A stretch of DNA of 64,000 nucleotides. It comes from G963674835 sp963674835. Lineage in GTDB: Bacteria; Planctomycetota; Planctomycetia; Pirellulales; Thermoguttaceae. Each line of letters opens with the position of its first letter. Position 1 is the stretch's first letter. Made by a program: the position numbers and the translations under genes. Positions 6,387-14,508 of the stretch are shown one piece after another. The notes under the pieces are model-generated. The model had not been told where the DNA came from. It searched no databases and saw nothing but the letters and a program-made list of their open reading frames with translations. The DNA lies in NCBI GenBank assembly GCA_963674835.2, contig CAXXKC010000001.1, positions 1,280,631 to 1,344,630 of the forward strand, written 5' to 3'.

Positions 6387-8888
6387 CTACGGCTTCAGGC
6401 TTCCCACTTGCTGGCCCAGGGCGGCCACATCGCCTTCCTTCGCCAGGATCTCCGCCAACTCCCCATCGGCCGGCGCCTCGATCTCACTCACGGCCTTGTC
6501 CGTCTCGATCTCAACCAGCGACTCTCCCGCCGCCACGCGATCGCCAATCCCCTTATGCCACTTGACGATCGTCACCTCGGTGATCGTCAGGTCCATGTTC
6601 GGCACCACGATCGGCACCATGCCGCCCGCGGTCACCGCAGGGCTCGGCGCCGCTGGCGCCGCAGTGGGCGCAGCTTTCGGCGGCGCCGCGCTCGGAGCCT
6701 TCGCAACCGGAGCAGGTGGTGCCGCCACACTCGGAGCCGGCGCTGCCTGCGGTCGTTCCGCCGGAAGCGGTCCCGCGGTCGCTCGCATCGGCAGCGGCGG
6801 TCGCCCGTCCAGCACCGACCGCGCCGCCGCCGCAATCTTCTCCGCGTCCGGCACGATCGAATCTTCCAGCGTGGGGCTGAACGGGTGCGCCACCGGTTCG
6901 ATGTGCAGTCGTCCGACCGGCGCATCCAGCTCGTCGAACGCCTGCTCCATCATCACCGCGGCCAGTTCCGCTCCCACGCCGCACATCGAGTACGCCTCGT
7001 CGACGACCAGCAACCGGCCGGTCTTCGCAACGCTGGCAACAACCGTTTCCACGTCCAACGGCACGATCGTCCGCAAATCGATCACCTCGCACGAGATGCC
7101 CTCACTCGCCAAGCGCTCCGCCGCCTCCACCGCCCGAAGCAGCAGCAATCCGCACGACACCACCGTCAGGTCGGTCCCCTCGCGAACTACCTTCGCCTTG
7201 CCGAACGGAACGTAATGTTCGCCCACCGGCACAGGCCCCTTGGTCGCCATCAGCGACTTGTGGTCCAAGAAGATCACCGGATCGCTGGCCCGCAAGGCCG
7301 TCTTGAACAGACCCTTCGCATCCGCCGGATTCGACGGAACGACGACGATCAGCCCCGGGGCATGGGCCCAAACCGGATGATACGCGCCGCTGTGGTGTGG
7401 ACCGGCATTCTTCACCACACCCATGCCCGCCCGCACGATCATCGGCACGGAAACCTGCCCGTTGCTCATGTATCGCAGCTTGGCCCCTTGCAGCACGATC
7501 TGCCCGCCGGCCTCGAACAGGAAATCGGCCAGCATCAGGTCCGCCACGGCGCGGCAGCCTGTGGCCGAAGCGCCCACCGATGCCCCCGTAAAACCGAGCT
7601 CCGAAATCGGCGTGTCGATCACCCGCCGGCCGCCGAACTCCTGGAACAGCCCCTTCGTGTGACCGTACGTGCCGCCGCGCTCGCCGATCCCTTCACCAAA
7701 GTAGACGATGCTAGGATCGCGCCGCATCTCTTCGGCAATGCCGTCGCGGACCGCTTCCAGCCAACCCTGCACGACCGTCTTCTCGGCCTGGCCGTTCGTT
7801 TCCACCGCAGGCAACGTCGGATTGATCGGATCGGCCCACACGTGCTTCGTCGCGCTGGCCGGATCGGGCCATGCCGACGCCTTCGCGAACTGAACGGCCT
7901 CCTGAACCTCCTGCTCCACGTCGGCCTCCACGGCCCGGAGTTCCTCTGCCGTCGCATGCCCCGTGTCCACCAGCAAGCGGCCGAACTGGTCGATCGGGCA
8001 TCGCTTCGCCCACTCGTCCATTTCCTCTTGCGTCCGGTAGGTGCCGACCAACGGGTCACCCTCGTGATGTCCCACCATCCGATAAGTCTGCGACTCGATC
8101 AGCGTCGGACCGCCCCCCGACCGCGCCCGTTCCACCGCCTCCTTGGCTACTCGCCACACCTCCAACACGTTGTTTCCATCGACCTGCACGCCGGGAATGC
8201 CGTACGCCTGCGCCTTGCTGGCCACGTTCGTGTTTCGCGTCGCCATCCAAAACGGCGTGGCCGTCGCATACATGTTGTTCTCACACACGAAGATCACCGG
8301 CGCGTTCTGTGCCCCCGCCAGGTTGACCCCTTCGTGAAACGCTCCGTGGTTCACCGCCCCGTCGCCAAAGAACGCCACGGCGACCTGGTCCGTACCCCGA
8401 ACCGCCGCGCTGATGCCGCATCCCGTCGCCGCCGGAATCCCCGCCGCCACGACCCCGTTCGTCCCCAGCAGACCGACCGACGGTGCGTACAAGTGCATCG
8501 TGCCGCCCCGGCCCCCACAACACCCCGTGGCCCTGCCGGCCAACTCGGCCATCACCTCCTTCGCCGTCACCCCCTTCGCCAGGGCGTGCCCGTGGCCGCG
8601 GTGCGTGCTCGTAATCCAGTCATCAGGTCGCAGATGGGCCATGATGCCGACGGCCGTTGCCTCTTCCCCCACGTACAGATGCAGAAAACCCGGCAATTCG
8701 CCCGCCTTCAGCAGCGACTGAGCGGTCCGTTCAAACCGCCGGATAAGGTACATCTGGCGATAAAATGCGATCAGGTCGCCTTTTGCAAGTGTGGAGGGGA
8801 TGTCGCGTTGGCTGGCCAGAGGAGACTGTTTCACGATCGTTTCCCGCGGAGTTTTTTCTGCCACGGCCGCCAGGCCAAGCAGTACCAT
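6387..8888 (-). CDS. 2-oxoacid dehydrogenase E1alpha-E1beta-lipoyl fusion
   Basis: This 833-residue polypeptide decarboxylates a 2-oxo acid with thiamine diphosphate and presents its own lipoyl arm. E1alpha spans about residues 35-360, with the ThDP motif GDGAVNHG...CENN. E1beta spans about 370-690 (VYFGEGIGERGG, ELGFTGASVG, VDEAYSMCG). An Ala/Pro linker covers about 695-752. A lipoyl domain spans about 755-833, with the lipoylated lysine in ETDKAVSE (K798). A longer frame begins at TTG 8957 but overlaps the predicted promoter, so ATG 8888 is preferred. It could act on pyruvate, acetoin or a branched 2-oxo acid. No E3 gene is in the window, so E3 would be shared. Confidence 0.85.
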   Translation of the reverse strand: MVLLGLAAVAEKTPRETIVKQSPLASQRDIPSTLAKGDLIAFYRQMYLIRRFERTAQSLLKAGELPGFLHLYVGEEATAVGIMAHLRPDDWITSTHRGHGHALAKGVTAKEVMAELAGRATGCCGGRGGTMHLYAPSVGLLGTNGVVAAGIPAATGCGISAAVRGTDQVAVAFFGDGAVNHGAFHEGVNLAGAQNAPVIFVCENNMYATATPFWMATRNTNVASKAQAYGIPGVQVDGNNVLEVWRVAKEAVERARSGGGPTLIESQTYRMVGHHEGDPLVGTYRTQEEMDEWAKRCPIDQFGRLLVDTGHATAEELRAVEADVEQEVQEAVQFAKASAWPDPASATKHVWADPINPTLPAVETNGQAEKTVVQGWLEAVRDGIAEEMRRDPSIVYFGEGIGERGGTYGHTKGLFQEFGGRRVIDTPISELGFTGASVGASATGCRAVADLMLADFLFEAGGQIVLQGAKLRYMSNGQVSVPMIVRAGMGVVKNAGPHHSGAYHPVWAHAPGLIVVVPSNPADAKGLFKTALRASDPVIFLDHKSLMATKGPVPVGEHYVPFGKAKVVREGTDLTVVSCGLLLLRAVEAAERLASEGISCEVIDLRTIVPLDVETVVASVAKTGRLLVVDEAYSMCGVGAELAAVMMEQAFDELDAPVGRLHIEPVAHPFSPTLEDSIVPDAEKIAAAARSVLDGRPPLPMRATAGPLPAERPQAAPAPSVAAPPAPVAKAPSAAPPKAAPTAAPAAPSPAVTAGGMVPIVVPNMDLTITEVTIVKWHKGIGDRVAAGESLVEIETDKAVSEIEAPADGELAEILAKEGDVAALGQQVGSLKP

Positions 8889-8922
8889 GAAGTGATATTC
8901 GCAGCGATTCCCGGACAAACCC

Positions 8923-8950
8923 TTGCGGGCTGCGAGTTTCTCATTATGAT
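8923..8950 (+). promoter_or_regulatory. promoter for alpha-galactosidase gene
   Basis: On the plus strand, TTGCGG (8923..8928), a 16-base spacer and TATGAT (8945..8950) form a plausible sigma-70-type promoter. It overlaps the divergent minus-strand promoter, and transcription would begin near 8957. Confidence 0.4.
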
Positions 8951-8970
8951 ATGACAAATCGTCCTGTCAA
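8943..8970 (-). promoter_or_regulatory. promoter for E1-fusion/E2/SDR/FAH/MFS run
   Basis: On the minus strand, a perfect TTGACA (8970..8965) is followed after 16 bases by CATAAT (8948..8943). Predicted initiation near 8936 leaves a leader of about 48 bases to ATG 8888 and excludes the TTG at 8957 as the start. Confidence 0.6.
8952..8969. promoter_or_regulatory. TGACA-N8-TGTCA operator-like dyad
   Basis: TGACAAATCGTCCTGTCA is a perfect 5-bp inverted repeat around 8 bases. It covers the minus-strand -35 and the predicted plus-strand start, so one bound regulator could control both directions. The cognate regulator is unknown and is not encoded next to it. Confidence 0.5.
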
Positions 8971-9009
8971 GAGGGCCAACCCGCGCTTACCCCACTTAGG
9001 GAGGCAACC

Positions 9010-11502
9010 ATGAGATCGCAACTTCGCCTGATCGCCATCGCGACCGTCATCTGTCTACTCCCAGCAGCCGCCCACGCGGTCGCCCCAACGCCCGACGAAA
9101 TGCTCGAAGCCCAACGGTTCGTCGCGGCCAAGCTCCAAAACCTCCCCGATCCCAAGCAGCCCGACGTCGGCCTGACCGTCCTGGCCAACAACGATCCCGT
9201 CCAACTCAACGCCCGCAACGGCAAGCACCTCCGCATCGCCGACAAGCTCTATCAGCGCGGTCTCTTCTGCCATGCGGTCAGCAAGATCCTCGTTCAATTG
9301 CCGAAACCGGCCAAGACCTTCAGCGCCGTCGTCGGCGTCGACTCCAACAATCAGACCGCCGGCGGCAGGGGAACCGTGATCTTCTCGGTAACCGTTGGCG
9401 ACAAGGTCGCGTTCCGCTCTCCGCTCATGCGCGAAGGAATGCCCGGCGCCGAGGCAACGGCCGACTTGGCCGGCGCAAAGCAGTTCACCCTCGAGGTCGC
9501 CGACGGCAACGATGGCATCTCCTGCGACCAAGCCGATTGGGCCGATGCAGAAGTAACCCTCGAAGACGGCTCCACGCTCTGGCTGGCCGACCTGCCCATC
9601 CTCGGCTCACAGTGCCGCACCTACACGACCGGCCTGCCGTTCTCCTTCACCTACGCCGACAAGCCCGGTGCCGAGCTGCTCAAGGCGTTGCCCGCCGAGC
9701 GCAAAACCCGCGACTTGGACACCAACCGCACCGAGCACACCGTGCGTTGGACTGATCCGGCCACCGGGCTCGTCGTCACCTGGATTGCCGTCCAGTACCA
9801 CGATTTTCCAACGGTCGAGTGGACCCTCTACTTCAAGAACTCCGGCAAGAACGATACGCCCATCCTCGCCGACCTCCAAGCGCTGGACCTCAACGTCGAG
9901 CGCTTCCCCTGGCCGTCGGCCCCCTGGTCCGAGTTCCGTCTGCACCACCAGACCGGCAGCCCCTGCCAGGCGAACGACTACGAACCCCACCTGACCACCC
10001 TGAGCCCCGGCGAGGTCAAACGCATCTCGGCCGCCGGCGGACGACCTACCAATAGCGACTTGCCCTACTTCAACATCGAGCTGCCGACCAGCGAAGGCCT
10101 CATCGCCGTCATCGGTTGGCCCGGCCAGTGGACCGCCGAGTTCGCTCGCGACGGCGAAGCCGGCCTCCACGTCCGCGCCGGACAAGAGCTCACCCATTTC
10201 AAGCTCCTCCCCGGCGAAGAAGTCCGCACGCCGCTGGTCGCCATTCAGTTCTGGAAGGGCGACCGCATCCGCTCGCAGAACATCTGGCGACGCTGGATGC
10301 TGGCCCACAACCTGCCGCGTCCCGGCGGCAAGCTTCCCCCAGTCGAAATGGCCGCCTGCAGCTCCCACCAGTTCGGCGAAATGATCCACGCCAACACCGA
10401 AAACCAGGAGCTCTTCATCCGCCGCTATCTCGAAGAGAAGCTCAAGCTCGACTACTGGTGGATGGACGCCGGCTGGTACTGGAACAAGACCGGTTGGCCC
10501 AACACGGGCACCTGGGAAGTCGACACGGACCGCTTCCCCGGCGGCCTCCGTGTGATTTGCGACTACGCCCACGCCCGCGGTGTGAAGACCATCGTTTGGT
10601 TCGAGCCCGAACGGGTCACGGCCGACACTTGGCTCACCAACAACCATCCCGACTGGATCTTCGGCGGCCGCGGCGGCGGCCTGCTGAACCTCGGCAACCC
10701 CGACGCCTGGAATTGGCTCACCAGCCACGTCGACAAGCTGATCACCGAGCAAGGTATCGACCTCTACCGCCAGGACTTCAACATCGACCCCCTCTCGTTC
10801 TGGCGCAAAGCCGATGCCGAGGATCGCCAGGGCATCACCGAGAACAAGTACGTCGTCGGTTACCTGGCCTACTGGGACGAACTGCGGCGGCGCCATCCCG
10901 ACATGCTCATCGATTCCTGCGCAAGCGGTGGCCGGCGCAACGACCTCGAGACCCTCCGTCGCGCCGTGCCCCTCTTGCGTAGCGACTACATCATCGAGCC
11001 CGTCGGCAACCAGGGCCACACCTACGGCATCGCCTTCTGGATGCCCTACTACGGCACGGGCTCCGGCGCCGTCGACACCTACATGCTCCGCAGCGTGCTC
11101 TGTCCCCACTTCACCGCCTGCTTCGACATGCGGCGCACCGACCTCGACTTCGACCTCGTCCGCCGCGTGCTCGGCCAGTGGCGTCAATACGCCGGCGACT
11201 ACTTCGGCGACTACTACCCGCTCACTCCCTACAGCCTCGACAACTCCGCCTGGATGGCCTGGCAGTTCGACTCCCCGGAAAAGGGCTGCGGCGTGATCCA
11301 GGCGTTTCGCCGTGCCGATAGTATCTACGAGCAGATCCGTCCCCGGCTCGCCGGCCTCGACCCCGACGCCCAGTACGAGCTGACCAATCTCGACACCGGA
11401 AAGGTGACTGAAATGACCGGCCGCCAGCTCTGGGATACGGGCGTGGCCATCAACATTCCCGACCAGCCCGGCTCGGCCGTCGTCACGTACAAGAAGAAGT
11501 AG
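9010..11502 (+). CDS. secreted GH36 alpha-galactosidase with NPCBM domain
   Basis: This 830-residue exported enzyme should release terminal alpha-galactosyl residues. It starts with a signal peptide (residues 1-23, ending AAAHA). An NPCBM carbohydrate-binding domain follows at about 30-185 (VGVDSN, SGDV-type turns, DWADAEV). The GH36 catalytic region includes WWMDAGWYWN and VWFEPERV. The nucleophile is D589 in YRQDFNID and the acid/base is D645 in CASGGRRNDLE. A GGGAGG site lies just before ATG 9010. It begins a plus-strand operon with the sugar kinase (12-base gap) and a 2-hydroxyacid dehydrogenase. Length and motif order are normal for family members with an N-terminal NPCBM. Confidence 0.92.
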   Translation: MRSQLRLIAIATVICLLPAAAHAVAPTPDEMLEAQRFVAAKLQNLPDPKQPDVGLTVLANNDPVQLNARNGKHLRIADKLYQRGLFCHAVSKILVQLPKPAKTFSAVVGVDSNNQTAGGRGTVIFSVTVGDKVAFRSPLMREGMPGAEATADLAGAKQFTLEVADGNDGISCDQADWADAEVTLEDGSTLWLADLPILGSQCRTYTTGLPFSFTYADKPGAELLKALPAERKTRDLDTNRTEHTVRWTDPATGLVVTWIAVQYHDFPTVEWTLYFKNSGKNDTPILADLQALDLNVERFPWPSAPWSEFRLHHQTGSPCQANDYEPHLTTLSPGEVKRISAAGGRPTNSDLPYFNIELPTSEGLIAVIGWPGQWTAEFARDGEAGLHVRAGQELTHFKLLPGEEVRTPLVAIQFWKGDRIRSQNIWRRWMLAHNLPRPGGKLPPVEMAACSSHQFGEMIHANTENQELFIRRYLEEKLKLDYWWMDAGWYWNKTGWPNTGTWEVDTDRFPGGLRVICDYAHARGVKTIVWFEPERVTADTWLTNNHPDWIFGGRGGGLLNLGNPDAWNWLTSHVDKLITEQGIDLYRQDFNIDPLSFWRKADAEDRQGITENKYVVGYLAYWDELRRRHPDMLIDSCASGGRRNDLETLRRAVPLLRSDYIIEPVGNQGHTYGIAFWMPYYGTGSGAVDTYMLRSVLCPHFTACFDMRRTDLDFDLVRRVLGQWRQYAGDYFGDYYPLTPYSLDNSAWMAWQFDSPEKGCGVIQAFRRADSIYEQIRPRLAGLDPDAQYELTNLDTGKVTEMTGRQLWDTGVAINIPDQPGSAVVTYKKK

Positions 11503-11514
11503 GAACGCACGCCT

Positions 11515-12540
11515 ATGCCAGCCAGTTCCTCCAGCCAATCAACCGCCTCACCGCGCGTCGTCGCGTTCGGCGAGCTCATGCTCGGCCTCTCGCCGCCCGG
11601 TTTCCAACGGCTGGTTCAGGCGGAGACGTTCATCGCTCGCTACACCGGCGCCGAGGCCAACGTGGCCGTCTCGCTGGCCCACTTCGGCGTCGAGACCTTC
11701 GCCGTATCCAAGGTCCCTGCCCACGAAATCGGCCAGGCGGCCATCAACTATCTCCGCCGCTTCGGCGTTCGCACCGACTTCATCGTCCGCGGAGGCCAGC
11801 GCCTCGGGCTTTTCTACGTCGAAACCGGTGCAGGCCAGCGACCCTCCCAGGTCGTCTACGACCGGGCAGCCAGCAGCTTGTGCGAGGTCCGCCCCGACGA
11901 GTTCGACTGGGATGCCATCCTCGACGGCAAACATTGGTTCCACTTCTGCGGAACCGCCCCCGCCCTCGGCCAGAACGTCCGCCACGTCCTGACCGATGGG
12001 CTCAAGGTCGCCCGACGCCTCGGCCTCACCGTCAGTTGCGATTGCAACTACCGCAGCAAGCTCTGGAGCGCCGACGAGGCCGGCCGCGTACTGGCTGCAC
12101 TCTTTGAACACGTCGACGTCCTCGTCTGCGGCCGCGAAGACACAACGAAGCTCTTCGGCCTCCAAGACGGCTCTCAGTCCGACGATGCCCTGGCCGACCA
12201 GATGCGCCAACGCTTCAACCTGCAATCGGTGGCGATGACCGCCCGGCAGGGCGTCTCGGCGTCCGTCAACCGCTTCAGCGCCCTAATGTGCCGCGACGAC
12301 GGCGTCTTTCATTCGCGGCAGTACGAAGTCGAAATCGTCGACCGCATCGGCGCCGGCGATGCCTTCGACGCCGGACTCATCTACGGTCTCCTGTCCGGCC
12401 TTCCGCCCCAGCGCGTCGTCGACTTCGCCGTCGCGGCGTCCTGTCTGAAGCACACCATCCCCGGCGACTTCAACCTGGTTTCTCGTGAGGAAGTAGAACA
12501 ACTATTGGCCGGCGATCAGTCCGGCCGCGTCCAGCGATAA
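11515..12540 (+). CDS. kdgK: PfkB-family sugar kinase, probable 2-keto-3-deoxygluconate kinase
   Basis: This 341-residue ribokinase-fold enzyme phosphorylates a sugar or sugar acid using ATP. The N-terminal strand reads VVAFGELMLGLSPPG. The substrate lid carries GAEANVAVSLA. The C-terminal PfkB signature DRIGAGDAFDAG provides the anion hole and catalytic base (second Asp of GAGD). The motif GLFYVETGAGQRPSQVVYDR near residue 102 is characteristic of KDG kinases. Together with the aldolase at 153 it would complete KDG to KDPG to pyruvate plus glyceraldehyde-3-phosphate. It is the second gene of the GH36 operon. Fructokinase remains a less likely alternative. Confidence 0.82.
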   Translation: MPASSSSQSTASPRVVAFGELMLGLSPPGFQRLVQAETFIARYTGAEANVAVSLAHFGVETFAVSKVPAHEIGQAAINYLRRFGVRTDFIVRGGQRLGLFYVETGAGQRPSQVVYDRAASSLCEVRPDEFDWDAILDGKHWFHFCGTAPALGQNVRHVLTDGLKVARRLGLTVSCDCNYRSKLWSADEAGRVLAALFEHVDVLVCGREDTTKLFGLQDGSQSDDALADQMRQRFNLQSVAMTARQGVSASVNRFSALMCRDDGVFHSRQYEVEIVDRIGAGDAFDAGLIYGLLSGLPPQRVVDFAVAASCLKHTIPGDFNLVSREEVEQLLAGDQSGRVQR

Positions 12541-12553
12541 GGAAATACAACCG

Positions 12554-13531
12554 ATGGCTACCGTGGCGATTACCGACTACACCTTTGGCGAATTGCTTGT
12601 CGAGAAACAACTCCTGGAGGCGGCCGGCCACCGCGTCGTCGACGGCCAGTGCCGCACTCCCGACGACCTCATTAAGCTCACCGCCGAGGCCGATGCCGTC
12701 ATCACCCAGTTCGCCCCCATGTCGGCCCCCGTTATCGAAGCCCTCCAACGCGCCAAGGTCATCGTTCGTTACGGAATCGGCTACGACAACGTCGATGTCG
12801 CCGTCGCCAAGACCCGCGGCATCCCCGTCTGCAACGTCCCCGACTACTGCATCGACGAAGTGGCCGACCACACGCTGGCGATGGTCCTCGCCCTGACCCG
12901 CCGAGTCTTCGACAATGCCGCCGCCATCCGCGACGGTGGCTGGCGCCTGGCCGTTCCGTTGGACCAGATGCGGACCCTCCGCGACATGACCGTCGGCGTC
13001 GCCGGCTTCGGGCGGATCGGCCGCGAGGTCATCAAGCGCCTCGTTGCGTTCGGCTGCCGCGTCCTCGTGTTCGATCCCTTTGTCGATGCCGAAAAGATCC
13101 GGGCTGTCGGCGCCGAACCGGCCTCCCTCGACGACCTCTTCGCCACCTCCGACCTCATCACCCTCCACTGCCCGACCGACGAGGCCACCCGCAACATGAT
13201 CAACGCCGCCAGCTTGGCGAAGATGAAGCCCGGCGTGCTCCTGGTCAACCTCGGCCGTGGTGGGCTGGTCGACGGTCCCGCGCTGATCGAAGCTCTCCGC
13301 AGCGGACACGTCGCTGCCGCGGCGCTGGACGTCTACGATCCCGAACCCATGCCCGCCGACTGCCCGCTCCGCGCCATGGAAAACGTCCTCATCCACAGCC
13401 ACATCGCCTCGGCCAGCACCCGCGCCGTCAGACGCCTCCGCGAATCGGCCGTCGAGCTCGCCCTGAAAGCCCTCCGCGGCGAACCCCTCCCCAACGTCGT
13501 CAACCAAGTCCCAACGCCCGCCACCAAGTAG
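12554..13531 (+). CDS. D-isomer-specific 2-hydroxyacid dehydrogenase (CtBP-like)
   Basis: This 325-residue NAD-dependent dehydrogenase interconverts a 2-hydroxy acid and its 2-keto acid. The nucleotide-binding motif GFGRIG (about residue 153) is followed by FDPF at the end of the second strand. The catalytic Arg is in LVNLGRGGLVDG. The acid/base His is in IHSHIAS, with the pairing Glu in the DPEPMP segment. The C-terminal binding protein-like arrangement and the length are normal. It follows the kinase by 13 bases in the GH36 operon. A role in glyoxylate, hydroxypyruvate or sugar-acid reduction is likely, but the substrate is undetermined. Confidence 0.88.
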   Translation: MATVAITDYTFGELLVEKQLLEAAGHRVVDGQCRTPDDLIKLTAEADAVITQFAPMSAPVIEALQRAKVIVRYGIGYDNVDVAVAKTRGIPVCNVPDYCIDEVADHTLAMVLALTRRVFDNAAAIRDGGWRLAVPLDQMRTLRDMTVGVAGFGRIGREVIKRLVAFGCRVLVFDPFVDAEKIRAVGAEPASLDDLFATSDLITLHCPTDEATRNMINAASLAKMKPGVLLVNLGRGGLVDGPALIEALRSGHVAAAALDVYDPEPMPADCPLRAMENVLIHSHIASASTRAVRRLRESAVELALKALRGEPLPNVVNQVPTPATK

Positions 13532-13645
13532 CCCAGCCACCCCCGGCCATGCCCTCTCGCCCGCTCGCGGAAGAGGCGCCGCACGGTGAGCGTGCGTCGC
13601 GTTCTGCCAAAGCCCTCAAGGCCCACCGTTCGCAGCGATACAGAC

Positions 13646-14422
13646 TCACCGAACCATCCACCGGTTCGTACTCCGATCCGGCAGCTCCCGCCAATCATCT
13701 TCCCCGCGCAGAGGAACCGTCTGTCGCATGCGCACCTCGAACCCCTGTTCGGCCGGCAAGCGTATCGCCAGGGCGATCTCGTAGCAATCCACCAATCGCA
13801 GCTGGCCGAAGTGCCACTCGTCGGCCGGTTGTCGGTTGGGCACCGTCCAAGCGATCTGTGGTGGCCCGTCCGAAGGCAGTGAAAAAGCAAAGCTGTCCAG
13901 CGGCGTGGAAAGCCCCGTGCCGCACGCCTTCAGATAGGCCTCCTTGAGCGTCCATATCTGAAAAAACGTCTCGCGCTGCGCCTCGCGCGGCAGGTCTTGC
14001 AGGATGGCCGTTTCGCTCGCGTGAAAGAACCGCCGCGCCAGGCCCAGGTGATCCAGCTTGTGGTCGCAGCGTTCCACGTCCACGCCGATCTCATGGTCGC
14101 GGCTCACCGCGCAGACGACCAGCCCGCGCGTGTGCGACACATTGAACTCCCACGGCAGTCCGGCCGGCCGGCCGATGGACGGTTTTCCGTGCGCGCTGAA
14201 CTGAAACTCCCAGCCGCCCGGCTCCACTTCGGCGTAGTGCGTCAGCACCGTCCGCAAAAAGGCCCGACTGACGAGATTCTGGTGCCGGGCTTCCGGCGGT
14301 ATGAGCCGCTCGTATCGCCGAATCTCGTCGGCCGACAGCAACGACCGATATTCCGCCTCCAGCGACGGGCCGGCCGCCTTGTCGAGAAGCACATACCAAA
14401 GATCGATCCGCTGCCGCTTCAT
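13646..14422 (-). CDS. 4'-phosphopantetheinyl transferase (Sfp type)
   Basis: This 258-residue protein transfers phosphopantetheine from CoA to carrier-protein serines. The diagnostic Sfp motifs are present: HEIGVDVERCD (magnesium-binding Asp and Glu, about residues 111-121) and IWTLKEAYLKACG (about residues 155-167). FNVSHTRG upstream is the CoA-pocket motif. The length fits the Sfp group, not the shorter AcpS group. It stands alone between the GH36 operon and the kinase gene, facing away from the former. No polyketide or peptide synthetase is in the window, so it may serve primary fatty-acid synthesis or a distant cluster. Confidence 0.9.
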   Translation of the reverse strand: MKRQRIDLWYVLLDKAAGPSLEAEYRSLLSADEIRRYERLIPPEARHQNLVSRAFLRTVLTHYAEVEPGGWEFQFSAHGKPSIGRPAGLPWEFNVSHTRGLVVCAVSRDHEIGVDVERCDHKLDHLGLARRFFHASETAILQDLPREAQRETFFQIWTLKEAYLKACGTGLSTPLDSFAFSLPSDGPPQIAWTVPNRQPADEWHFGQLRLVDCYEIALAIRLPAEQGFEVRMRQTVPLRGEDDWRELPDRSTNRWMVR

Positions 14423-14508
14423 GCTGCCAAATCCGTCGCGTCACGTTCCGCGATCAGTCTAGCGACCCAATCGCCGCAAGGGAAGGACCGCCCCCGCCAC
14501 CGGCCACC

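Noticed and set aside
5265..8954. 1229-codon plus-strand open frame
   Set aside because: It is antisense to the E1-fusion and E2-like genes. Its translation is Arg/His/Pro-rich with no family motif, and it lacks a ribosome site. High GC keeps the opposite strand open.
8889..8957. TTG start at 8957 for the E1 fusion
   Set aside because: It overlaps the predicted promoter and adds 23 residues not found in E1 enzymes.
9607..11538. 643-codon minus-strand frame
   Set aside because: It lies entirely opposite the alpha-galactosidase gene, whose catalytic motifs are clear. The composition is Gly/Val/Glu-rich, as expected of an antisense frame.
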